Positions 47,201 to 59,559 of a stretch of 64,000 nucleotides of DNA are shown here, in pieces. Below the pieces are notes generated by a model. That model ran no database searches, was not told the DNA's origin, and saw nothing but the letters and a program-made list of their open reading frames with translations. The stretch is from Chrysaora quinquecirrha (Eukaryota > Cnidaria > Scyphozoa > Semaeostomeae > Pelagiidae): positions 5,759,346 to 5,823,345 of the forward strand of contig JACTAT010000016.1 in assembly GCA_014526335.1 (NCBI GenBank). The letters run 5' to 3'. Position numbers and translations under genes: made by a program. Within the stretch, counting starts at the first letter, position 1, and each line of letters starts with the position of its first letter.

Positions 47201-48146
47201 CTCCTTTCTGTGTAAAAGCCTCTGATCCAAACTGAAGTTCTGGAATTGAAAATGAGGCAGACGACTGCTTGACAATCTTTCTATTCAAATCCTTTGGAAC
47301 AAGAAAAAAACAACGTCAAAAAGATCGCTAGCAAACCAATTTAAACAATATAAGTTAATATCAAATGTGTCAGTGCTTCAGAGCAATGTTTGGTCGTTTA
47401 GTCATGGCTTAATTCTACCCATACAACAATTTATTACTTTTACGTAAAACAATATTCGACAGAATAATTCTAATAGTTAGTTGCCCCCTTACTTTTTCAA
47501 AACAACGAATATTTTACTTTTTATAGACGATTAGCAGGGGGTTACAGCACCTTTGGTTGCAAAACAGGCTCTACTTACCTTCCAATTATGCAGAAACGCA
47601 AGTGCAAAATCTAGCAGCGAATACGGTTGTAGATTTCATGCGGTAAGAAATGAACATTTAAGCGAATACAATAGGAAATCAACACTGCTGACGAATGCAG
47701 CTTGAAATGAACATGCTGACGAATACAATGTGAAATGTATATGCTGATGAACAAAAAATGAAAATAAGAATGCTGACGAATACAGAACGAAAGAAGATGC
47801 TGACGAATACAGTTCGAAATGAAGAGGCTGAAGAATACAGTTCGAAATGAACATATGCTGACGAATACAGTACAATTCAATTCAATTCAATTCAAATTTG
47901 TTTGTAAAATACAAGTTTACAAAAGAAAATTTAAGTATAAAAATACTTGTATTCTACGCGACCCAAGAGAAGCAGAGCTTATCTAAGCTTGGGCCGCTAA
48001 ATTAAAGTTTAAAAGTAACATCAGCATCAATTTATTTAAGCTACAATAGTCAATTACAACTTTCATACAAATCAGTTACAAAGCAATTAAGGAAAACACA
48101 TAAGAGTTACAAATTTAGACAAATCAGCTCAATTGTAAATTTCATA

Positions 48147-48187
<41 letters not shown>

Positions 48188-51100
48188 CTTTTTTACCAAG
48201 CAGGATCGGACAATGGTGTTGTAAAACAACGCACAACATAGAAATACATATGATAGAAGAGTAATCAAGGATCTAACAGCTAATTTAAGTTAAATTTTTT
48301 ATATAGCAATTAAATAATAAACAAAGTCTTATTAATATTTATTAAGTATCAGTTCTTTTAACTTAGTGGAGAAGGTTTTTGGATTTTGTATACCTTTAAG
48401 TGAAGTAGGCAAAGTATTCCAAAGACGAGCACCTTTATTTCTAATCATGAGATCACCCCATTTTCTATTCGCTTTATGGATTTGGTAATGTTTACGTTGT
48501 CGAGTTTCATATTCGTACGAAACTTCGTTCGTTAAAAAGTAATTCTGAAAAACTGTAGGAAGGTTTTCCTTATTGTGATGAACACGCTGCATAAATTTTA
48601 GAATTTTAAGTTCATATAAGTCATTGAGTTTAAGAAAATTAGTTTCTTTATGGATTGTATTAGTCGAATATCTATGATCTTTAAACCTTAGGATCCGAAG
48701 AATCCTGTTTTGCAAGACTTGAAGTTCTCTGAGATGTTTTGTCACAGCGCAGCCATAAGCTTCGAATGCATAGGCTATCTTTGATAAAACAAGTGCATCA
48801 TACAGAGCTGTTAGGCAAGTCTTGGGTATATAATGCCGGAGTTTAGAGAACATAGACGTATATTTTATTAGTTCATTTTTAATCTTATCAATGTGTTTTA
48901 CCCAAGACAGTTGTGCATCTAGTTTAACTCCAAGATATTTAATATCATCAGACGGGTTTAAAATGTCTCCCATTTTTACTAAGTACGCTTCCTTCGTACT
49001 TTTATTTGACGAAGGATGGAAAAAACAATAATGGGTTTTTGAAGTATTTACTTTAAGCATGTTTGCCCTCATCCATTTGTCTAGTTTACTTAATTCTAAA
49101 TTAGTTTCATGGATCAGTTGAGGGATATCATTTCCGAAATTAAAAACATTGGTATCGTCAGCGAAGAGTCTTGGAATAAGTTTCGTACAGTTTGGCATAT
49201 CGTTGACATAAATTGTAAAAAGTATTGGCCCGAGGACGGACCCTTGAGGTACACCTTTGGTTATTTCACCAAGGGTCGAATTTTCTCCATTTGTGAATGT
49301 AAACTGTTTTCTATTTTTAAGGTAGCTAGAGAACCATTCATAAATTTTGCCTCTAAAACCATAATATTTGAGTTTATGAAGAAGAATATTGTGATCTATC
49401 GTATCAAAGGCCTTAGTTAAGTCAAGGAAGATTCCAATACATACATTGCCCTTGTCTAGATTTAAGTAAAGTTCTTCAAGAAGTTCTAAAAGACTTTGTG
49501 TAGTCGAGTGACCTTCGCGGAAACCAAACTGTAGATTATACAGGATGTCATACTTTTTAAGAAAAGTAGTTATACGTCTCGCTAATAATCTTTCTAGCAA
49601 TTTCTCGAAACAGGACAGTAAAGAAATGGGTCTATAATTATCCGCAACATTTCTTGCCCCAGTTTTGAAAATTGGAATAACTTTAGCGATTTTCCAGATT
49701 TCAGGCATTATTCCAGATGAAAAGGACGTGTTAATCACATGTGTAAGAGGCTTAATCAAGTAAGGACAAGCATGTTTAATCATGGCCGGTCTAATATCAT
49801 CGTTTCCTGGTGATTTCTTTACATTAAGGTTTTGTATTTCCTTTAATACTTCACTTTCTTCTACCAGATTAAGGTAGAATGAATTTTGAACCGGGTTTGA
49901 AAGGTACCGAGAAAATTCAACATTCGGTGGAATGATTTTATTTGCAACATTTTGTCCCACATTACAAAAGTGTGCGTTCATAGCATTTGCTATATCTTTA
50001 TCATTGTTGAAAACTTTGCCATCATATTCAAGCGTTTTGATAGCGTTGTCCCTTTTGTGTTTCTTGGGATTTAGGAAACTTCCCAGGACAGACCACATTT
50101 TCGTTATTCTTGTGGAATTTTTGTCAAAAAGTTCCTTAAAGTAGGTCGTTTTAGAAGATCGAAGACAGGATATAAGTATATTTCGGTACGAAGAATATTT
50201 TCTTTGTTTTCGTTGCTTCTAATTTTCATAAATTTATCAAAAGCTTATTTTTGTGAGAATACATTTTTTTAACGAAGATGTTACCCATGGTTTGTCTTTT
50301 AATCTTTTCTGAGATAGAGTTTTGTAAGGAAATGCTTTCTCGTATGCCCTTTTAACAATGTAACCAAAAGATTCCGTGCACTTGTTTGCTTCATTTTCTC
50401 TAAAAACAAGATTCCAGTCTGCATTTTTGAGATAATCGAGAAATTTTTCTTTATTTTTTGTACCATAAATTCGAGTTTTTATTCTTTTCTGCGTTCTTTT
50501 GCTGAAACTTAAATCATCAATTAAAAGAAAGTTAGCGAAGTGATCCGATATATCAGTAAAGATATTACCTGAGATTTTCTCTTCGGTTGGTATTCTTTCT
50601 TTTATGAAAATATGATCTATCAAAGTCGCACTATGGTCAGTAATTCTCGATGGGAGGACTGTGCAGGGCAAGAAACCATGAGTCAGCAAAAGGTCTAGAT
50701 AATCTTTAGTTTTGATCTTTCCTGGTTGGTTATATTTCAAAAGATCAATGTTCAGGTCGCCGACTATTATACATTTGTCGTGTTTTATAGTTTGGATCGT
50801 ACTAATAGTTTCCTCAAGTTTGGCATTAAAGTCTGTTAAATTTCCATTTGGATGTCTATATATAACACCAAGGATGATTTCTTTGTTATTTAATCTTAAT
50901 TGTATCCATAAGGATTCACAAGGGTCGACACATTTAAACTGAAGTTTATCTAGTTTATCAACTTTTATTTCCTCTTTAATGAAAATACCTACCCCTCCAA
51001 CATTACCATGTTCAGGGGCAATTGAGTGAAATATATAACCTGGCAACAGGGAACTATATGACTTTAAGTTAGTATTATTCACTTCTGTTAAACAGATGCA

Positions 51101-54100
51101 GTCAAAATCTACATGTAGCGAACTAAGGAGGCTAATAAGCTCGGTTGAATGCTTATTCAGACTGCGAATATTTAAGTGAAATACCGAAAAAGAGTGGTTT
51201 TTTATTTTTCTTATTTCGTTTACTGAATCAATGGTGTAGTATTTATCTTCTGTTTTATCTTCTATTTGATTTAGGTACTTTTTTAAATCGTGATTATCTA
51301 TTAGATCATTCAGCTTGGATTTATTTGAACTAAACAAAACATTAACTTCATAATTAGACAGCGAGTAAAAGGGAAAATTGGAAAGTGGAAAACAAATTTC
51401 GTTATTCCAAGAATGCTAATGGTGGGTGTTTAAAAGATGGATTTAGCATACGATTTAGTTTCGATTTAAAAGTTAAAAGGTTTGAAATACTGATAAGGGA
51501 AACCGGGGAAACCGAAAGGTGTTTGATTTGGTTGAAAAGAAGGATACGGCCACCGAGACGGCCACAAAGGTGGTTGCGGTTGTCCATACATAGGAATTCC
51601 TCCTGGCATATTTAGGTACTTTGGGCGTATTTTTTGGTCACATTCCGTTTTCAGCAGACGCCTTCTTTTTTCGGTAGATGTCGAAACGTATTTTTTTTGG
51701 TACCGTCTTCTGAAAACGGCAGGTTTGGCAGGCCTCCAAAACCTTCTGCCCCGAAGCTGGAAGGTTTCGCAGACATCGCAAGGAATCTCGTTCTGAATGT
51801 TGAATAGTAATTTCATAGTTAATTTCAAACCTTTAGAGATGATGTAATCTTGTAAAAAAGCTGTTCAAGTTGAAAATAATGCTGCATAAGGTAATTTAGA
51901 ACGAAATGTTCACTCAGTTGGTCTATCGGTCAATCTATCCCCCTCTGTGTCACAGTTCACAACAAAGAAAGCGCTCACTATCACGTTTGAAATGTTTTTC
52001 AATTTTGCGGGCAACCCTTTAGAAATCATCGGCATCCCCAAACAAATTTCACAAGTGTGGCAACCAAGGAAACGGACGCCTTGTTCGATCTGCCTACGAT
52101 TTTCGGCAGCCGTGTTTTTTGGTAGACCAAACTTTTTCCTGCTAAGTCTACAGTTTTCAAAATTCGGAGAGTCTGCGAAAAAAAGAAGGTTACCAAAAAA
52201 ATACGCCCTATGATCATCGTGATCATGATCATCATGATCATGATCTTCGTGATCATCGTGATCGCCATCATTATGATCATCATGCTCTTTTGTTCCATTC
52301 TTGTCTTTATTGTCTTCATTTTCCCAAATGTCAGCCACTTCATGAATCAACTCATGAAATTCTGAATCAAAAGGTTCCGTACCATTTTCTTTTTCATGGT
52401 CACTTTCATCGGTGACTGCAGACGTTGAATTCTCGGAACTGTTTTTCTTGGTGCTTTCGATTTCAAAATCTAGAAAATCTTCGTGATCAAAGTCAAAATA
52501 ATGCTCTAAACCATGATCATGATCAGAATGATCATTGTGATCATGGTCATGATCTTCTTGCTGATCATTTCCGGAGTCAGAATCTTCTTTGTAATCATGA
52601 TCAGTGTCATCTTTGTGATCGTTACTAGAATCAGAAACATCCTTGTGATCGTGATCAGAGTCATCATTGTAATCATGATTGGAATCATCCTTGTCATCAT
52701 AGTCAGAGTCATCACGGTGATCTTCATTAGAGTCATCCGTCAGAACATGATCAGAATCATCCTTGTGACCATCTTTAAAATCATCTTTGTGATCATGATC
52801 AGAATCATCTTTGTGATCAGGATTAGAGTCATCATTGTGATCATGATCAGAATCATCCTTGCGACCATCTTTAGAATCATCTTTGTGATCATGATCAGAA
52901 TCATCCTTTGTTTCATCGTTGTCTTCTAAATCCTCATGATCATCATTATCCAGAATCAAAGAATCATCAACACTTGACGAGTCAGCCGTACCATTAGCGT
53001 TGTTATTAACATAATCACCATCACCAATCAAAACATCCCCATCGTGTCCTTCATTCTCATCGTCTTCTTCATCGCTTTCATCGCCATCTCCAAACTCGAT
53101 ATCATAATTAACAACCTTCGGGTGAGCTTCTAAAGAAACAGAAAAGTTAGGATTAGATGTTGCCTCTTCTTTCTTTAACAGATATTCCCAATTCCATTAG
53201 TGCAAAAATCTATCCTAGCGTTTGCCATTGAAAAATAATATACACTATAATATATAGAGGACTGATGAAGACTTAACATAGCCGGAACAAACCAAATGGG
53301 ATGAGATCCTAGGCAGTATGGTTAAGAGAGTTACTCCACGATTTCATTGGGCTCTAAGCTCAGTGGAATCGTCGTTGGATCTCTGATCATAAAGCCTAAG
53401 TTTGAGTTTTGAATCCCATCAACTGTGTCACCGTGGTATGCCGCTGGTAGAAAATGCAATTCCATATGTAATTGAGTATATTTTAAATGGCTAGACGTTA
53501 GAGGTTATGTTTCTTAAAGCCTACTTCCTATGAGTAAAAGTTCAATTTAGGCAGCGATCTTGTATAGAGCACAAATGAGGATGGAGGGGGTTCGAGGCTC
53601 GAAGTTTTAAGCTCGAAGCTCGAAGGACGCATGTCCAAGATCTGTGTTCTTCATACAAGCTCTCTCGTTTGCTCACAAAATTACTTCCAACAGTAATTCA
53701 TTAAGTAGGAGTAGAGTCAATCGTGCAAAATCTAGACTAACCTGGATTAATAAGAGTTTCGATGATCAGATCGATTTCTTCAGCACATGGGCATCTTTTA
53801 GCATTAACGAAATCCAATCTAATTGATCCAATATAATCCATCATTCGATTGCCCAGTGTTTCATTCTTCTTACATGCACTCGAGTTGTTCATCTCCAATT
53901 CGAGGCAGTTAACCAACTGGGCAACACCACAGGTTTCAAATGACGGAGTCACAGCCTCGGTTTTGAAGTCTTTGATGCAGCGAAAATGAAGATGTTTCGC
54001 ACACTCTAGAAAAAAACATGATTACAATATGCGTAGTGCATCCTCTCTTATAAACACCAATCGAATAAAAAAACGTGATTCGAAAACTAAGCTTTGCTAA

Positions 54101-57100
54101 AAGAGCCTTTAATGCTGCTTTGTCACAGAAGCAAGGGAAATATTTAAAAGACATTTAGCAGGTTAATTCTGAAGGAAGAATTCAAGCTGAATTTTTAGAG
54201 TACTAAAGACCGGAGGAGTTTCTTCAATTTTAGCTCGATCTAAAAATCTGAGTTTATTATACAGAGCTTCTTATAAAGAAAAGAGTAAGGGCACTTTTTC
54301 AAAACCAACGAATATTTTACTTTTTATAGACGATTAGCAGGGGGTTACAGAGCACTTTTCGGTTGAAAATCATGCTCTACTTGCCTTCCAATTATGCAGA
54401 AACGCTGAAGAATACGGTGCAAATGCAAAATCTAGAAGCTAGTGAATACATAGTTACTATGGTGAATACGGTTGTAGAATGCATGCGGTAAGAAATGAAC
54501 ATTTTAGCGAATACAATAGGAAATCAACACTGCTGACGAATCCAGCTTGAAATGAACATGCTGACGAATACAATGTGAAATGTACATGATGATGAAAACA
54601 GAATGAAAATAAGAATGCTGACGAATAAAGAACGAAAGAAGATACTGACGAATACAGTTCGAAATGAAGAGGCTGACGAATACAGTACGAAATAAGAATG
54701 CTGAGGATAAAGCATGAAATAGGAATGCTGATGCTAATGAATACAGTACGAGATAACAATTCTGATGAAATTAACATGTTTTTCAGTACGGTATGAATCA
54801 AAGAATATTCTGATATATGTGCCATCAAATAAAAAATGAAAATAATGATAAATATTCCACAAAATGAAGATAATAATGCATACAGTACTGTTTTCACTCT
54901 TGAGTATGTTGAGATAACAAGATAACACGAAGAAAAGCATGATCTTAGCAACGGTAATAAATATAGGTACTCAAAAAACCTAAGAATGACAAATATCAAA
55001 TGCTAATAGTATACAAATTGTATAAAATACAAAAAATAATCCGAAGGAGACTTCAAAATTGCGAAAAACAGAGTCCAGAGATGTTTTCGCTATTTCTCGC
55101 AATTTAGGTGGAAACTACTAACGCTAAGATAGCACAATACAGTTGTTAATGAGATCAACATAAGATTGTGGTATAAGCAGAAGCAAAACTTCACAGAAGC
55201 TGTTAGCTATTCTTATAATTATCACTGAGTTTTGTTAAAGAACATACATAGGCCTTATTAGGAGCTTTGGGAACAAAACAGATTTCGGTATTGCTAGGTA
55301 CTTTGTTTCACAGGTAACTGAACGAGAGCACGCGGGTTACTATAAAAGACAAAGTCGATTCAAAACGAAATAGTTGACAGCGAATGTAGTGACGTATAAA
55401 CCCGTAAGAAAGATTGGTCATATTTCCCATGTATTATTACAGGAATAAAAATTTAATAAAGTCAAAATACTGAATTTGGTTTAAACAGGACTGTCTTCGT
55501 CAGTCTCACCAACCACTCCATATTCATCAACTCCCTCAGGTAAAGGGGGCTGCTTCATGCCCTCATCTTTTGTAGTCTCGACAGCTTTATCAGTCACTTC
55601 CCAGCTCTTTACAACTTCATCTCCCTCTGTATTATCAATGATGTCTTCACCTGTGCCAAATAGACCACCATCATCATAATCATGACCAAGATCCCCGCCT
55701 TCCAAGTCCTCGTTTTCGCCACCAAAAGCACTTACAACAGAGGTTACCAAACTGTGTAGAAACCCGTTGTATTTAGTTGAATCGTCTGTGGAATTTTTCG
55801 AATGGAAATCTCCAGAATCGTTATCATCATGATCTTTATCAACATTGTGATCATGATCATCATTATCATGATCATCGTTCTCATGATCATCGTGATCATC
55901 GTGATCATGATCATCGTGATCATGATCATCATGATCATGATCTTCGTGATCATCGTGATCGCCATCATTATGATCATCATGCTCTTTTGTTCCATTCTTG
56001 TCTTTATTGTCTTCATTTTCCCAAATGTCAGCCACTTCATGAATCAACTCATGAAATTCTGAATCAAAAGGTTCCGTACCATTTTCTTTTTCATGGTCAC
56101 TTTCATCGGTGACTGCAGACGTTGAATTCTCGGAACTGTTTTTCTTGGTGCTTTCGATTTCAAAATCTAGAAAATCTTCGTGATCAAAGTCAAAATAATG
56201 CTCTAAACCATGATCATGATCAGAATGATCATTGTGATCATGGTCATGATCTTCTTGCTGATCATTTCCGGAGTCAGAATCTTCTTTGTAATCATGATCA
56301 GTGTCATCTTTGTGATCGTTACTAGAATCAGAAACATCCTTGTGATCGTGATCAGAGTCATCATTGTAATCATGATTGGAATCATCCTTGTCATCATAGT
56401 CAGAGTCATCACGGTGATCTTCATTAGAGTCATCCGTCAGAACATGATCAGAATCATCCTTGTGACCATCTTTAAAATCATCTTTGTGATCATGATCAGA
56501 ATCATCTTTGTGATCAGGATTAGAGTCATCATTGTGATCATGATCAGAATCATCCTTGCGACCATCTTTAGAATCATCTTTGTGATCATGATCAGAATCA
56601 TCCTTTGTTTCATCGTTGTCTTCTAAATCCTCATGATCATCATTATCCAGAATCAAAGAATCATCAACACTTGACGAGTCAGCCGTACCATTAGCGTTGT
56701 TATTAACATAATCACCATCACCAATCAAAACATCCCCATCGTGTCCTTCATTCTCATCGTCTTCTTCATCGCTTTCATCGCCATCTCCAAACTCGATATC
56801 ATAATTAACAACCTTCGGGTGAGCTTCTAAAGAAACAGAAAAGTTAGGATTAGATGTTGCCTCTTCTTTCTTTAACAGATATTCCCAATTCCATTAGTGC
56901 AAAAATCTATCCTAGCGTTTGCCATTGAAAAATAATATACACTATAATATATAGAGGACTGATGAAGACTTAACATAGCCGGAACAAACCAAATGGGATG
57001 AGATCCTAGGCAGTATGGTTAAGAGAGTTACTCCACGATTTCATTGGGCTCTAAGCTCAGTGGAATCGTCGTTGGATCTCTGATCATAAAGCCTAAGTTT

Positions 57101-59521
57101 GAGTTTTGAATCCCATCAACTGTGTCACCGTGGTATGCCGCTGGTAGAAAATGCAATTCCATATGTAATTGAGTATATTTTTAAATGGCTAGACGTTAGA
57201 GGTTATGTTTCTTAAAGCCTACTTCCTATGAGTAAAAGTTCAATTTAGGCAGCGATCTTGTATAGAGCACAAATGAGGATGGAGGGGGTTCGAGGCTCGA
57301 AGTTTTAAGCTCGAAGCTCGAAGGACGCATGTCCAAGATCTGTGTTCTTCATACAAGCTCTCTCGTTTGCTCACAAAATTACTTCCAACAGTAATTCATT
57401 AAGTAGGAGTAGAGTCAATCGTGCAAAATCTAGACTAACCTGGATTAATAAGAGTTTCGATGATCAGATCGATTTCTTCAGCACATGGGCATCTTTTAGC
57501 ATTAACGAAATCCAATCTAATTGATCCAATATAATCCATCATTCGATTGCCCAGTGTTTCATTCTTCTTACATGCACTCGAGTTGTTCATCTCCAATTCG
57601 AGGCAGTTAACCAACTGGGCAACACCACAGGTTTCAAATGACGGAGTCACAGCCTCGGTTTTGAAGTCTTTGATGCAGCGAAAATGAAGATGTTTCGCAC
57701 ACTCTAGAAAAAAAAACATGATTACAATATGCGTAGTGCATCCTCTCTTATAAACACCAATCGAATAAAAAAACGTGATTCGAAAACTAAGCTTTGCTAA
57801 AAGAGCCTTTAATGCTGCTTTGTCACAGAAGCAAGGGAAATATTTAAAAGACATTTAGCAGGTTAATTCTGAAGGAAGAATTCAAGCTGAATTTTTAGAG
57901 TACTAAAGACCGGAGGAGTTTCTTCAATTTTAGCTCGATCTAAAAATCTGAGTTTATTATACAGAGCTTCTTATAAAGAAAAGAGTAAGGGGCACTTCAC
58001 TTCTTGGTACACGCTTTTTTTTTAAGGAACCACTTTATAAGGAACCTACATGTAGAAGGCCCGCAAATTTAAAGAACTTATACTACTAGAGAGAAAATCA
58101 TTAAGGAACTTTTGAATGTTGAATACTTTTATCACTGCAAATAATCAAGAATTAGAATGCCGGTTCCATTCATTAGCAGTTGAAAATCACATAAAATGTA
58201 CGTTAAGTATGTATCCAATATTTCTTTGAGTAGTCTTGAGCTTTGCTCACATGCAAATGTCTCTCTTTTATGGTTAAGACAACTGTATGTGCAGTTAAAA
58301 TAAAGGAACTATTAAGGAACTTTAAGAACTATTTAAAGGAAATCCCTGGGAAATCCTTTTGTTCAAACTTTAGCCTGTACACAGCATTGAAGAGTGAAAT
58401 GTCCCTCGGAAAAGAGTTTCCTACGCAGAGTTTCTTAAAAAAATACATTTAGTAGGATGTAGACAATAATACTTGAAGAAACTTACCGTTCGTAAAGTTC
58501 TTAGTTTCATCCGTCTTCTCTACTATAGGCACTCCAGTGGCAAGTGGAAGGGTAAGAAATAACACCAGTATCTTTGGGCAGCTCATTTTGCCAGTAAGTA
58601 TCATACATATACCGTCTCTACCTTGCTTTACTGTCCAATGTTTTTCGTAACTCTATTGGCCTTATTGCTTTACACTGACAGTAGTATTATGTGCACTGTA
58701 TGCATATGATGTATATGGCAAGAAATTCTCCAAAAAATAACCAAATATCGACAGCCACTGATATTTATCGAATCAACGTGACGTTTTTTCAGCGTTTTAT
58801 TCTCAACTTGTGATATTTTTGTGTCTTGTATCCGGATCAAAATGATTGCAAAGTGAGAAATGTGACGTCAGCGTGTAGTGTCAGTGCGAAAATTGCACTT
58901 TGTTGATATGTGTGATTCTCATTTCCTGGGAAGCGACTGCTGAAACAGCTGTGTAAAAGACCACAGTATCAAATGTCCAAAATGTTGGACTGTTGTTTTC
59001 CAAGGTTGTTTTCTGCCCATCATGTGTCTTCAAGTATTTCCCATTTTCGCTCTTAACCTTTGTTGAGTGTCCATTTAAAAGCGGGTTGCAGAAACTTGAA
59101 ACTCAACTTTTTGCTTACCAGACCGTTAATAGCGCACCACATTAACTGTGAGCAAGGCATCTAAACGCGGTACCTAATGAAACAACTTATTGAACTATTG
59201 ACCACGCCTGATATGGAAATAACCTGGCAATCCTCATCCCCTAACCCGCAGGCCTTGTAACTGGATTTCTTTTGGTAAAAATAGGTTTGCATGATATATG
59301 CCTAAATTAAATTGGCCCATTTGTTTAGCAAACTGATTTATTGAGTGATTGATGATGATATTGACAGAAAACTAGAAGGAGATCATTCCCACTGACCAGG
59401 ATCAATCAACTTTATGATAAACCAAATTAAAATAATTTCCACATCAAACAAATTCTCTTTGTGATGAAAAGCTGGTTTCAATGATATTGATGATGGATGA
59501 TGATCATGATGATGATGATGC

Positions 59522-59559
<38 letters not shown>

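Larger units (their letters stand above)
47881..51622 (-). mobile_element. Nearly full-length minus-strand LINE
   Basis: A non-LTR retrotransposon with 3' tail of AATTG-type repeats at 47881-47896, a 36-base T run (poly-A on its own strand) at 48152-48187, and ORF2 split only by frameshifts. It differs from the LINE at 1-7452. It lies inside ZPR1 intron 2, in the same orientation as ZPR1. Its 5' end meets a MITE at 51623. ORF integrity suggests recent insertion. Confidence 0.9.

Noticed and set aside
52513..52929. Ile/Met-rich plus-strand frame opposite the Asp/His-rich exon
   Set aside because: It is the antisense reading of GATCAT-type repeats; no independent signals.
58243..58452. 69-residue ORF in intron 1 of the Asp/His-rich gene
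   Set aside because: Plus-strand, repeat-like sequence (AAGGAACTATTAAGG) with no support.
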